Shown here piece after piece: positions 26,646 to 34,971 of a stretch of DNA of 64,000 bases. Source of the stretch: Phycisphaerales bacterium (GTDB lineage: Bacteria > Planctomycetota > Phycisphaerae > UBA1845 > UTPLA1); NCBI GenBank assembly GCA_020639075.1, contig JACKHI010000001.1, positions 4,774,001 to 4,838,000 of the forward strand, in the 5' to 3' direction. How positions within the stretch are numbered: position 1 is the stretch's first letter; each line of letters opens with the position of its first letter. The notes beneath the pieces are model-generated. The model was given only the letters and a program-made list of their open reading frames with translations, was not told the origin of the DNA and ran no database searches. A program made the translations under genes and the position numbers.

Positions 26646-26915
26646 CGCCCCGAATGGGGCGACGGACCTTAGCCACGGGTGAAGCGAATGTCGCGAAGCG
26701 GCATGAGCGGAACCCGTGGTTGGCGGGTTCCTAAGTGTGTTTCCGCCCCGGATGGGGCGGAGGACGCGTGTTGGATTGCGCGCGATTCGAATTGGTGCGC
26801 CTCCGCCGCCCCTTCGGGGCGGGACGGATCGCCTGATCGTTATCCACGGGTTGCGCTAGGCCCTTCGGGCCATCGCTCCACCCGTGGCTACGATCCGTGA
26901 CCCCTGCCGGGGTCA
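26646..26915. repeat. Nested-hairpin repeats, two units
   Basis: Unit 1: outer stem CCACGGGT (26673-26680) with ACCCGTGG (26712-26719), inner GCGA/TCGC, then CCGCCCC/GGGGCGG (26743-26760). It is preceded by CGCCCC/GGGGCG at 26646-26661. Unit 2: CCACGGGT (26844-26851) with ACCCGTGG (26880-26887), inner GGCCC/GGGCC, then TGACCCC/GGGGTCA (26898-26915). The unit at 6737-6810 has the same plan with a different paired outer stem (CCCAGGGT/ACCCTGGG). Confidence 0.75.
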
Positions 26916-27061
26916 ACGGGCCCATGACTGGGCCGGCTCGGAAGTTGGAATCCGAGCCGCTGCAGTGATGCGGCGGTTTGTTGCGCGCCGGGGTGTGTAT
27001 CAAGTCGGTACGTTGTGATGTCGAGTCCCCACCCTTTGCATTCGCAAAGGATGGGGCACCC
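26916..27061. repeat. 145-bp long repeat, copy 2 (right of TA/PEP-CTERM cassette)
   Basis: A direct copy of 24861-25005 with only a few differences and the same four hairpins, ending in GGGGCACCC. Confidence 0.85.
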
Positions 27062-27105
27062 GCGCACCCGCGCACCCGCGCTGACGGACCCTTGCGCGGC
27101 GCGTT

Positions 27106-27246
27106 GCATGCCGACCTTGGGGGTCGGCATGGCACCCGGCGTTTGGTCGTCAATCGCAGGTGATCCGACATTCGAAATCGAGTCCCCAACCTTTGCATTC
27201 GCAAAGGATGGGGCACCCGCGCGCCGAGCAAAGGATGGGGCACCCG
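27106..27246 (+). repeat. Further hairpin-GGCACCC copies
   Basis: 27106-27137 is GCATGCCGACC/GGTCGGCATG plus GCACCC. 27179-27218 is a third copy of the last hairpin of the 145-bp repeat (CCTTTGCATTCGCAAAGG core). 27227-27246 is a truncated fourth copy. All end in GGCACCC or GGGCACCC. Confidence 0.75.
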
Positions 27247-27248
27247 CG

Positions 27249-28436
27249 CTATATATGCGGGCTTTTCAGATCGTAGCGTCGTCGGCTGACTGTCAGATAC
27301 TCGCCCTCCTCGCGCACCTTGCGGAAGCCGAGCAGGTGAAGCACCTGCATCGGCACCCAGCGCGCGACACGTCGGTTCACGACGAACGTGTCGGGCCGCG
27401 TGGGATGATGCCAGATTCCCGGCAGAATTCGCACGAGATGATGCGCATGCAGATGGCGCAGCACGGACGAGACAAACAGCCAGAATGGTCGCACATCCCG
27501 CGCGAGGAAGTACCCGTCGCTGCCCTTGCCCTGGTAGAGCGGCAGCAGCAGCCGGCCGGTCTCTTTCACGGCGACATCACCGTTGCGATCCGATGCGACG
27601 ACTTCACCTGCCGAGACGGGTTGAAAGTTCATGTAGCCCGGTCGCATTCGAAAGTGGTCTTCCGGCGACACGGGCTTTCGATAGCGCAGTTCCATGATGC
27701 GCGGCAGCTTGTGCGTGCGTTCGTTCAGACGGCGCCGCGCCTCGACGGCCTCGGGCACGTCGCCCGCGTCGATACAGCCGGCGTGAAGCAGTCCGATCCA
27801 GATCGCGGACTCCTGGTTGTCGATGGATGCCGGATCGTCGTGTTGACCGGCCTCGAACCCGATCGTGACGTGGCCCAGCGAATTGACGTACTCCAACAGC
27901 ACGCCGTCGATCGTCTCTTCCAGCCCCAGAATCACGGGGGCGGGAATCTTGAACGCCAATGAACGATTGCGGATCGTATCGCCCAGCAGGACGAATGGAC
28001 CGCCGCCGGCGGAGCTTGTGTGCAGATCGAGGAAGTAGCACTCGCCGCGCGATCGCGTGAAGGCGTCATCCAACGCCGAAAGCAGGCCCCACATTTCCTC
28101 GTGTTCGATCGTCGTGAATCGATCCGGCGCGAGTTCGCGCACGGCCTCGATGCGATCTTCCGTCCAGACGCGATTGAGGTCCTCTGCAAGGTAGCGATCT
28201 CCGCGCTCCAGCGCCGAGAGATTTCCCGCAATGCCGACGAACTCTCCGCGGAAAGGAGGTCGCCGATCCTCCAGCACGCGCAACACGCGCCGCAGCGCGT
28301 GAATCCCCGATACTTCGTTGCCGTGAATGCCTGCGACGCAGACGACGGATGCGCCTGTCGCGTTGCCGCGATAGGAGCCGAGAATGCGCTCGAAGCGGGG
28401 TGGAGATTGTTCGATGTCGGCAGTCAGAGTCGTCAC
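27249..28436 (-). CDS. Succinylglutamate desuccinylase/aspartoacylase family hydrolase
   Basis: A 395-residue zinc hydrolase of the M14-like AstE/AspA family. The metal-binding GIHGNEVSGI (HxxE) is near residue 37, with the third ligand in YFLDLHTSSAGGGPF. GDRYLAEDLNRVW, typical of the family, precedes it. The usual substrates are N-acyl amino acids or peptide-like amides. The C-terminal 130 residues are an extra region with a biotinyl-lipoyl-like segment (NFQPVSAGEVVASDRNGDV). It starts 5 bp after the stop of the GCS2-CBS ligase gene, so a ligase-hydrolase pair is co-expressed. Confidence 0.85.
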   Translation of the reverse strand: MTTLTADIEQSPPRFERILGSYRGNATGASVVCVAGIHGNEVSGIHALRRVLRVLEDRRPPFRGEFVGIAGNLSALERGDRYLAEDLNRVWTEDRIEAVRELAPDRFTTIEHEEMWGLLSALDDAFTRSRGECYFLDLHTSSAGGGPFVLLGDTIRNRSLAFKIPAPVILGLEETIDGVLLEYVNSLGHVTIGFEAGQHDDPASIDNQESAIWIGLLHAGCIDAGDVPEAVEARRRLNERTHKLPRIMELRYRKPVSPEDHFRMRPGYMNFQPVSAGEVVASDRNGDVAVKETGRLLLPLYQGKGSDGYFLARDVRPFWLFVSSVLRHLHAHHLVRILPGIWHHPTRPDTFVVNRRVARWVPMQVLHLLGFRKVREEGEYLTVSRRRYDLKSPHI

Positions 28437-28441
28437 AAGCG

Positions 28442-30361
28442 TCAGGTCTTGTTTTTCAGCGAGCTCTCGATGAGCTCCGCGGCAATATTCAGCATGTCGT
28501 GTTCCGTCACGATGCCGACCAGCTTATCGCCTTCGACGATCGGCAGACAGGCCACGCTGTGCTCACGCATGATCGTGATGGCCTCAAGCGTCGTCGTATC
28601 CGGCGTCGCCGTGTAGGGGTCCGGAATCATGATATCGCGCACGGCGACGGGCTCCGCAATGCCGCGAGGCAGATTCCGGGCCATGTGCCGCAACAGCGTC
28701 CGATAGGAGACAAGCCCGACGAGCCGATGTTCGTCATCTTCGACGGGGACATGGCGAATCCGCCGCCAGTCCATCAGGTTGGCGACGAGATCGATCACTT
28801 CCTCTTCGTTGACCGTAAAAAGATCCGTCGTCATGAACTGACCAAGCCGGGCGTAGGTCGACGTCCAGTCCGCCGCGCGCTGAAATTTTGCCAATGGCCA
28901 CTCGTGGACCGGATCGCCCTCGCGGCTGAGTTCCGCCATCCGGCACGTCAATGCGCTGAGTCGATCGCTGCGCGTCGCGGACGGACTCATCCGGGCGAGA
29001 GACTCGAGCATCCATGTCGCCCCTGTCTGCTTGCTGGCGACGCGCGCCTCAATCACGCCGAGATAGCGGTCGATGTCGCGTCCGTCGATTTTCAGGTATT
29101 GCAGCCCTTCGTGAGCGAGCGGCAGCAGGTTGTCGAGAATCAGCCGCTGCGCCGGCGCGACTTTCTTCCCGATCCACGTGAATTGCGCTCGCAATCCCTG
29201 CTGCGCCGCGCCGAAGAAATTCGTGCGCGCGGTGTCGAAATCCATGACCTTTCGGACGTCGTCGTATTTTTCGCTGACGCCGGCCATCAGACCGAACCAG
29301 AACGCGGCGTTGGCGATCTCGTCGATCGTCGTGGGGCCGGACGGCAGGTAGCGATTCTCGATGCGAAGATGCGGCTTGTCGTCGGTCACGCCGTAGCAGA
29401 CGCGGTTCCAGCGATAGACTGTGCTGTTGTGCGTCTGAAGTGCCTTCAGCTTCGGTGCGACGCCGCGTTCGATGCAGGCGAACGGGTCTTCCTCTTTTTC
29501 CGCGACGAACAGGACGCGAAAACGAGAGATGTCCTCCTGATAAATCTCGATGGCGGACTCATCAACCCATCGAGTGCCGAAACTGACCCGGGGGGCAACT
29601 TCGCGATGCGGATCCCGTTGGTCTCGCGCATCGACGGATTGGTGGAACACGGCGATTCGCGTCTCTTTCCACAGTCGCCGACCGAAGAGCAACGGGGAAT
29701 TGACAGCCGCCGCAAGCACGGGTGCGGAGATCGCCTGGGCCACGTTGTACAGATTCGCGAATCGATCGGGGCGGACCTGGAAATGGACCTGGAAACTCGT
29801 GTTGCAGGATTCCACGAGGACGGTTTCCATTTTCACGCTCAGTTCGTCCATTCCCTTGATGACGAACTGAAACGGCCCTCCGCGCAGCGCCATCAGCGCG
29901 TCGTCGAGCCCTGCGTATCGGGGCAGCGGCGTCATGTTGTCCGGGCGAAGATCCGCCGACTCCAGCGTCGGCAGGATGCCCGTCAGAACGACGTCGGCAT
30001 CGAATTCTGCCGCCCCCGCGCGGATCAAACTCAATTTCTCGTTGATCAGCGATTCCATGCGCCGAAGACAGTCCCCGCCGAGAATCAGCGGCGCCAGGTT
30101 GTGCTCGATGTTGAACCGGGCCAGCTCCGTCGTCAGTTCCGGATCGTTCAGGCGCTCGAGCAGTTCAAGGTTGATGGACTTCGGGCGACAGTCGGGGCCG
30201 ACGATGATCAGTTCCTGCTCGGCGCCGATGCGGCGGAACCCGGATTCGATCATTCCCCGGCGTAGCATCTCCTCCAGGGCCTGGACGTCCGTCAGCAGTC
30301 GCTGGACGAACTGACGGCGCTCTTCGGGCGGAATGTTCATCTGAATGTCGTGCTCACCCAT
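28442..30361 (-). CDS. GCS2-type carboxylate-amine ligase fused to CBS domains
   Basis: A 639-residue protein. Residues about 30-430: glutamate-cysteine ligase family 2-like fold (GAEQELIIVG, FNIEHNLAPLILGG, SCNTSFQVHFQVRP, NSPLLFGRRLWKETRIAVF, RIENRYLPSGPTTIDEIANAAFW). Residues about 500-630: two CBS motifs (MTTDLFTVNEEEVIDLVANL, MIPDPYTATPDTTTLEAITI), which bind adenine nucleotides. It would form an amide bond with ATP, under control of the CBS pair; the substrate is unknown. I chose the ATG at 30361 because the frame upstream is not family-like. It is followed after 5 bp by the AstE-like hydrolase. Confidence 0.85.
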   Translation of the reverse strand: MGEHDIQMNIPPEERRQFVQRLLTDVQALEEMLRRGMIESGFRRIGAEQELIIVGPDCRPKSINLELLERLNDPELTTELARFNIEHNLAPLILGGDCLRRMESLINEKLSLIRAGAAEFDADVVLTGILPTLESADLRPDNMTPLPRYAGLDDALMALRGGPFQFVIKGMDELSVKMETVLVESCNTSFQVHFQVRPDRFANLYNVAQAISAPVLAAAVNSPLLFGRRLWKETRIAVFHQSVDARDQRDPHREVAPRVSFGTRWVDESAIEIYQEDISRFRVLFVAEKEEDPFACIERGVAPKLKALQTHNSTVYRWNRVCYGVTDDKPHLRIENRYLPSGPTTIDEIANAAFWFGLMAGVSEKYDDVRKVMDFDTARTNFFGAAQQGLRAQFTWIGKKVAPAQRLILDNLLPLAHEGLQYLKIDGRDIDRYLGVIEARVASKQTGATWMLESLARMSPSATRSDRLSALTCRMAELSREGDPVHEWPLAKFQRAADWTSTYARLGQFMTTDLFTVNEEEVIDLVANLMDWRRIRHVPVEDDEHRLVGLVSYRTLLRHMARNLPRGIAEPVAVRDIMIPDPYTATPDTTTLEAITIMREHSVACLPIVEGDKLVGIVTEHDMLNIAAELIESSLKNKT

Positions 30362-30736
30362 GAATCTGCTTCCGTTGGCGATGGGACGGCGAAGCTCCTC
30401 GCCAGTGTAACAGACGTCGGAACCGGACCCAAGTTGAGCTACGAATGACATTGCGTAACGGCCCCGGCTCGGTCGGAGGCAATCCCCGCCGTGCTTCGTG
30501 GTTCACTCATTGGGCCGTTTGTCGAGAGTTTGAATGCTTCGTCCGAGTCGCACGTCAACCGGCGGGAATTACGACGACTGAGTCGGTCCAACCCTCAGCC
30601 GTTCCGCTCAGAATTCGCTGGCTTACCGGTTGGCTCCGGCGGCCGACTCGATTCGCGCACTTCCAATTCTGAATCTCGGAAGCGATATCGCACGTCGCCC
30701 CATACGCTCGCCGATACCGATGGAGTGACCGTCGAA
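30362..30736. other. Divergent intergenic region, nothing recognised
   Basis: 375 bp between the GCS2-CBS gene and the acidic membrane protein. The plus frame is open through it but Ser/Arg rich and without a start that has a ribosome-binding site. No repeats or strong hairpins seen. Confidence 0.5.
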
Positions 30737-32680
30737 ATGGACCAATCCATTATCGCGGCCGGTATCGACTTCCTGGCGAATATCGGACGCGATCTTCCGT
30801 TGCTCGTCGTAGGCGGCATCGCGGTCGGTGGCGCGCTGTTCGGTTGGAGAGCGGCGTCAAAACGCGCCGAGGCCGCCGAGCATCGGCTCGACGACATCGA
30901 CAGGCAATTGGAAGGGCCGTCCACACGAGAACTTTGCGGCGAACTTGCGAAAATCATCACGCCGTATCGCGAGGGGACATTCGGCAAGCCGATCGAGGAT
31001 CGCCTGCCGCCAGAACGACGTTTTCTCCGAAATCTCCGCGTACAACTTCGGCTCTCGCGTCAGCGCCGACAACGGATCGAAGCGATGCATGCCGCGAACT
31101 TTGCGGAGTGCACGCGCCTGCGCGAGGAACTCGAGTCGATTCGACAGGCGGCCGACGAAGCGGCCAGCGCCATCGCACGAGTTACGATGATGCCGGGCCC
31201 GGCGGCGACCGCCGTCGACTCGCCTCCTTCCATCAACGACGCGGGACCAGCGACTGTTCAGCCGTCGAAGGACGACGCGGAATTGTCCGACGCGACGCAG
31301 GCCGTTGGAGACGAGAATACCGATTCCGACATGATCTCCGCGAATTCGACGGAAGCGATATCCTCCGATTCGGCGAACGATGCATCCGTCCAATCAAGTG
31401 AAGCCGTCGATGACGACGTTGCGGATCTTGTGTTCAGTGCGCTGGACGTACCCGCCCTCGACGAATTGCCGCACGACAACGAGAAGACTGAACTCGATCC
31501 GCTCGCGATCGAGATCGATGCCGCCGACGAGTCGCCGCGGACTGTTGATGCCGACGAAGAGCCCATCGATTTCGATTCACTGCTTGCCGAGTCCGTCGCC
31601 CAACTGGGCGGTCCGTCGCCCGACGACGAGAGCCTCGGTGGTGTTGCCGCATTCGAGAAGCAACTCGCGGATGCCGGTTTCGGGCCTGATGATCCGAACA
31701 AGATCGAAAGGACCGATGATGCGGCCGATGAGCCGTTGGACTCGATCGCCGAATCGCCGGTCGAGAATGAACCTGTGATGGGCGAGCCTGCCTGCGATTC
31801 GGCCGAACAGGTCGTCGACGAATTCGACGTCGATGTCGTGGAATCTCCCGATGACACGCAGATTGTCGATGAGATATGCGACGACGATTCCGGCCTGCAA
31901 ACCGCCGCCGCGTCCTGCGACGATGCGGAGAGCGACTCAAAAAAAAAGTTGACGCCTGACGAGGCCGTCGAGCCCGATGCCTGTCCTCCGACGCCGGCGG
32001 ATTCCGAGATCGATGCGTCATCGGACGCATCGCCCACGAGTGTCGAAGCCGTCGCCGACGCTTCGACGCCGTCGATCGTCACGGACGAGTTGGGATTTCA
32101 TCAGGGCATCGACGACGTGTTCTGCGACATCGACGCATTGATGACCGACGAGATTGCGGACGCAGAGGCCATCGCCGCAGCCGAATCGGAAGGCGAAGCG
32201 CAAGCGCGTGTCGAGGATGCACGTGCCGTCGCCGAATGTGACGCGGGAGCTTGTGAAACGTGTGACGACGCAGTGGTTCTGGATGTCGACGTCGATGCGA
32301 TCGACGATGAATCGCATGTCGCATCTCACGCGGATTCGTCGGCGATTGATGCCGCGTCGATGAATCTGGTCGAGAAAACCAAGGCGGACATCGCCGCCGC
32401 CATCGAACGGGCTGATAGAAGCCGACAAGCGTTGGAAACCCTCGACGAATCTCTCAATGACAACCTCGCGCATCGGCGGGAGATGTTCTCAAAGATCGAC
32501 AGCGCATTGGCTGAGCGGCAGATTCAACTCGTGACGGACATCCTGCGTGCCGAGGCCGAGCACCTTTCGTTGACAGAGGCGCTGAATCAGATCCGGGCCA
32601 GCGTCGATGTCATGCAAACCGACGTTTCCCGACTCCTCGGCGGAAATGCCGGCGAAGGCACAAACCCACCCAAGCAATAG
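30737..32680 (+). CDS. Membrane-anchored acidic protein of unknown function
   Basis: A 647-residue protein. One membrane segment near the start (DLPLLVVGGIAVGGALFGW, residues about 19-37) is followed by a short Arg/Glu-rich helical part to about residue 160. Then come about 370 residues of low-complexity Asp/Glu/Ala/Ser sequence. The last 100 residues are a predicted coiled coil (KADIAAAIERADRSRQALE, LAHRREMFSKIDSALAERQ). I recognise no domain. A bitopic protein with a long disordered acidic stalk would suit a spacer or scaffold role, but that is a guess. A GTG at 30725 is an alternative start. Confidence 0.75.
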   Translation: MDQSIIAAGIDFLANIGRDLPLLVVGGIAVGGALFGWRAASKRAEAAEHRLDDIDRQLEGPSTRELCGELAKIITPYREGTFGKPIEDRLPPERRFLRNLRVQLRLSRQRRQRIEAMHAANFAECTRLREELESIRQAADEAASAIARVTMMPGPAATAVDSPPSINDAGPATVQPSKDDAELSDATQAVGDENTDSDMISANSTEAISSDSANDASVQSSEAVDDDVADLVFSALDVPALDELPHDNEKTELDPLAIEIDAADESPRTVDADEEPIDFDSLLAESVAQLGGPSPDDESLGGVAAFEKQLADAGFGPDDPNKIERTDDAADEPLDSIAESPVENEPVMGEPACDSAEQVVDEFDVDVVESPDDTQIVDEICDDDSGLQTAAASCDDAESDSKKKLTPDEAVEPDACPPTPADSEIDASSDASPTSVEAVADASTPSIVTDELGFHQGIDDVFCDIDALMTDEIADAEAIAAAESEGEAQARVEDARAVAECDAGACETCDDAVVLDVDVDAIDDESHVASHADSSAIDAASMNLVEKTKADIAAAIERADRSRQALETLDESLNDNLAHRREMFSKIDSALAERQIQLVTDILRAEAEHLSLTEALNQIRASVDVMQTDVSRLLGGNAGEGTNPPKQ

Positions 32681-32874
32681 AGCTCACGTTGCGCGGAGCG
32701 TTCGCGTTCATTGCGGGATGCCGGCTTCGATCAATGGCGGCTTCTCGTGCCTGCCAGAGCGTCGGCAATGGGTGGCCAACCGTGGCCTGTGTGCAAGTTT
32801 CGGAATAGGATACGCCGCCAGTCGCAGGAGCGACACGGATGAGCGATCTGTGAACGCTCGACGTTCAGACTTGA

Positions 32875-33705
32875 ATGAAACGGAACTCCATGGTTTCCAA
32901 AAACAAACGCAAACGATCAGGCAAGCCTCTGGAAGCGCTGCATCTCATCGGCATGGTGCATCTGCCGCCGCTGCCGGGGTCTGCGAATGCCGCGATGTCG
33001 ATCGACGACATCGGCCGGCTCGCCGTCAGCGAGGCCAGGCTGCTTGAGAAGGCGGGATTCGACGCCGTTATCGTTGAGAATTTCGGCGACGCGCCGTTTG
33101 CGGCGACCGATGCGCCGAAGGAGACGCTGGCGGCCATGTCGATCGTCGTTCGCGACGTCGTTGGCGCCGTCGGCGTTCCCGTCGGCGTGAATCTGCTTCG
33201 AAACGATGCTTTCGGAGCGCTCGCCGTCGCCGCGGCGACGGGTGCGCTGTTCATTCGCGTGAATGTCCTGTCGGGCGTGTATGCAACGGATCAGGGCATC
33301 ATCACGGGTAATGCCGCCGAGTTGCTGGCGCGTCGTCGACTTGTCGCACCGCATGTGCAGATCGCCGCCGATGTTCACGTCAAGCATGCGGCGCCGCTGA
33401 GCCAGCATGACATCGCGCTGGCGGCGGAAGAAACGGCCTATCGCGCCGGCGCCGACGCACTCATCGTCAGCGGCAGCGGGACGGGCGTGCCGACGGACCT
33501 GTCCAATGCGGAACGCGTCAAGCGTGCCGTACCGGATCGCCCCCTGTGGATCGGCAGCGGTGCAACGGCAGAGACGATTTGCGATACGCTGAAAGTCGCC
33601 GACGGCGCCATCGTTGGTACGGCCCTCAAGCGCGGCGGTCGGACGACGAACCCGATCGACCCGACGAAGATGTCGAAGTTCATGAAGGCGGCCCGCACTG
33701 GGTAA
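32875..33705 (+). CDS. BtpA/SgcQ family protein
   Basis: A 276-residue TIM-barrel protein: LHLIGMVHLPPLPGSANA near the start, then FDAVIVENFGDAPF, VPVGVNLLRNDAFGALA, FIRVNVLSGVYATDQGII, IAADVHVKHAAPL, GADALIVSGSGTG and WIGSGATAETICDTL. BtpA helps photosystem I stability in cyanobacteria; SgcQ sits in a sugar-related operon in E. coli. Non-photosynthetic members have no settled role. Start at the ATG of MKRNSMVSKN; Met6 is also possible. It is convergent with the TauE/SafE gene. Confidence 0.85.
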   Translation: MKRNSMVSKNKRKRSGKPLEALHLIGMVHLPPLPGSANAAMSIDDIGRLAVSEARLLEKAGFDAVIVENFGDAPFAATDAPKETLAAMSIVVRDVVGAVGVPVGVNLLRNDAFGALAVAAATGALFIRVNVLSGVYATDQGIITGNAAELLARRRLVAPHVQIAADVHVKHAAPLSQHDIALAAEETAYRAGADALIVSGSGTGVPTDLSNAERVKRAVPDRPLWIGSGATAETICDTLKVADGAIVGTALKRGGRTTNPIDPTKMSKFMKAARTG

Positions 33706-33762
33706 TACGCCAGACCGGCGGCCGTGGAGCCCGGCCAGTCATGGCCAGGGCACGCAAGGTCA

Positions 33763-34641
33763 TTAACGCGCTTGTCCGATCGACGTCACGATCAACGTCA
33801 ACCCCAGCACCGTGATCAGCACCGAGACGATACGGGCGAAATGATGCTCGCTCAGTCGCTTGTAAATCTGCGCTCCGAGGATGGTGCCGATGACGGCGCC
33901 CGGCGCCAGCCATAGCGCTGCGTGGACGTTAGTCATTCCGAGCGTGCCGAGCGTGATCCCGCTCGTGATGCGCGAGATGCTGGTCGCGAAGAAGAACGCG
34001 AGAAGCGTCGCCCGAAACGTGCGTTTATCGAGCCTTAATGACTTGAACAATACGATGATCGGCGGTCCGCCCGTGCCGAAGCAGCCGCCCAGGACGCCCG
34101 ACATCGTTGCGACAGGGATGCAGATGGCTGCCATCAAAGGGCGAATCGATTGCGACTTTGCAGCCGTCGCGTCCAGTTGCGACGTGCCGTTGCGACCGCG
34201 GAGTTCCGTGATGAGAAAGTGAATTCCCGCCGCCGCGACGAACCCGCCTAGGGCCACTTTCAGCGCTTCGCCATTGCCCGCCGCCAGCAGCTTCGTCCCG
34301 ATCCATACGCCGAGAAACAAGGGGGGGACGATGACGAAGAGCAATCGCCCCCAGACGTGTCGCCACTCGCGCGAGAGCACGAGCACTTCCGTGATCCACG
34401 TCAGGCAGAGGATCGTCGACACGACGCCGGGCAGGTCCTTCAGCAGGATGACGAGCAGCGTGACGGCGAACATCCCCGCGCCGAAGCCGACGGTCGCGTA
34501 GATGATCTGACCGGTTATCAGAATCAGCAGTGACAACAGGTAGAGGGCAATGCTGTCCTGGAAGAGTGGGGGGATCGTAAACACGTGGGGCGTTGTAACC
34601 GGAGATGTGTTCAGTGGGTAGGGCAGCGTCTCGAGCGACAA
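33763..34641 (-). CDS. Sulfite exporter TauE/SafE family permease
   Basis: A 292-residue integral membrane protein with about eight hydrophobic segments, among them LYLLSLLILITGQIIYATVG, VVSTILCLTWITEVLVL and LIVTSIG at the end. The family repeats are visible: ATVGFGAGMFAVTLLVIL and SGVLGGCFGTGGPPIIVLF, the GGCxGxGGP motif. TauE/SafE permeases export sulfite, sulfoacetate or similar anions; no sulfur gene neighbours help to decide. Its upstream region borders an IS1380-family insertion about 215 bp away. Confidence 0.88.
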   Translation of the reverse strand: MSLETLPYPLNTSPVTTPHVFTIPPLFQDSIALYLLSLLILITGQIIYATVGFGAGMFAVTLLVILLKDLPGVVSTILCLTWITEVLVLSREWRHVWGRLLFVIVPPLFLGVWIGTKLLAAGNGEALKVALGGFVAAAGIHFLITELRGRNGTSQLDATAAKSQSIRPLMAAICIPVATMSGVLGGCFGTGGPPIIVLFKSLRLDKRTFRATLLAFFFATSISRITSGITLGTLGMTNVHAALWLAPGAVIGTILGAQIYKRLSEHHFARIVSVLITVLGLTLIVTSIGQAR

Positions 34642-34857
34642 AGATCGGAGGGTGTCGTCGGCCGCGCGATGTGGACACGTCTCGGAGTTTCTCGAATTAC
34701 GAGGCCGCCGTGCGGATCAAATCCGATGGCCCCGACGTTACTGTCGCAAATGTAGAGTCGACGAGGAATAATCTTGGTAGCGACTTTGCATTCAAAGGAT
34801 CCTCCTTGCGAGTAGAGTGGGCGGAGCCGTGAGTGGGATTGCGAGGGGATCGACCGC
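34642..34857. other. Left flank of the insertion element, possible gene remnant
   Basis: About 215 bp between the TauE/SafE start and the IS end. A plus frame ending at the stop near 34832 reads AAVRIKSDGPDVTVANVEST and a further 20 protein-like residues, with no credible start. This could be the tail of a decayed gene. Confidence is low because the stretch is short. Confidence 0.25.
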
Positions 34858-34901
34858 CTAGCCCGGATATTTCATCAAGATCGGCTGAAAGGCGCATAGA
34901 G

Positions 34902-34966
34902 AAGGCCTCTTTGCTCTGTAGACTGGGTGTTTGTCTAGAACATTCAGCACAAAGCAAGGAGGCCTT
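34902..34966 (+). promoter_or_regulatory. Hairpin masking the transposase ribosome-binding site
   Basis: AAGGCCTCTTTGCT (34902-34915) can pair with AGCAAGGAGGCCTT (34953-34966) over about 13 bp with one mismatch, loop about 38 nt. The 3' arm includes AAGGAGG (34956-34962), the ribosome-binding site of the transposase. A transcript entering from outside would contain both arms and hide the site, a known way for insertion sequences to avoid expression by neighbouring promoters. Confidence 0.6.
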
Positions 34967-34971
34967 TTGTG

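Larger units (their letters stand above)
26537..27248. other. Intergenic region of hairpin repeats, no gene
   Basis: About 710 bp. Apart from the repeat units listed separately (26646-26915, 26916-27061, 27106-27246) I see no protein-coding signal. The terminal hairpins may end transcription of the AstE-like gene, whose stop is at 27249. Confidence 0.6.

Noticed and set aside
28349..30265. 638-codon plus-strand frame
   Set aside because: Antisense shadow of the GCS2-CBS gene; Arg/His rich and without any recognisable motif.
31258..32082. 274-codon Ser-rich minus-strand frame
   Set aside because: Antisense to the acidic low-complexity part of the membrane-anchored protein; Asp codons read backwards give Ser and Ile.
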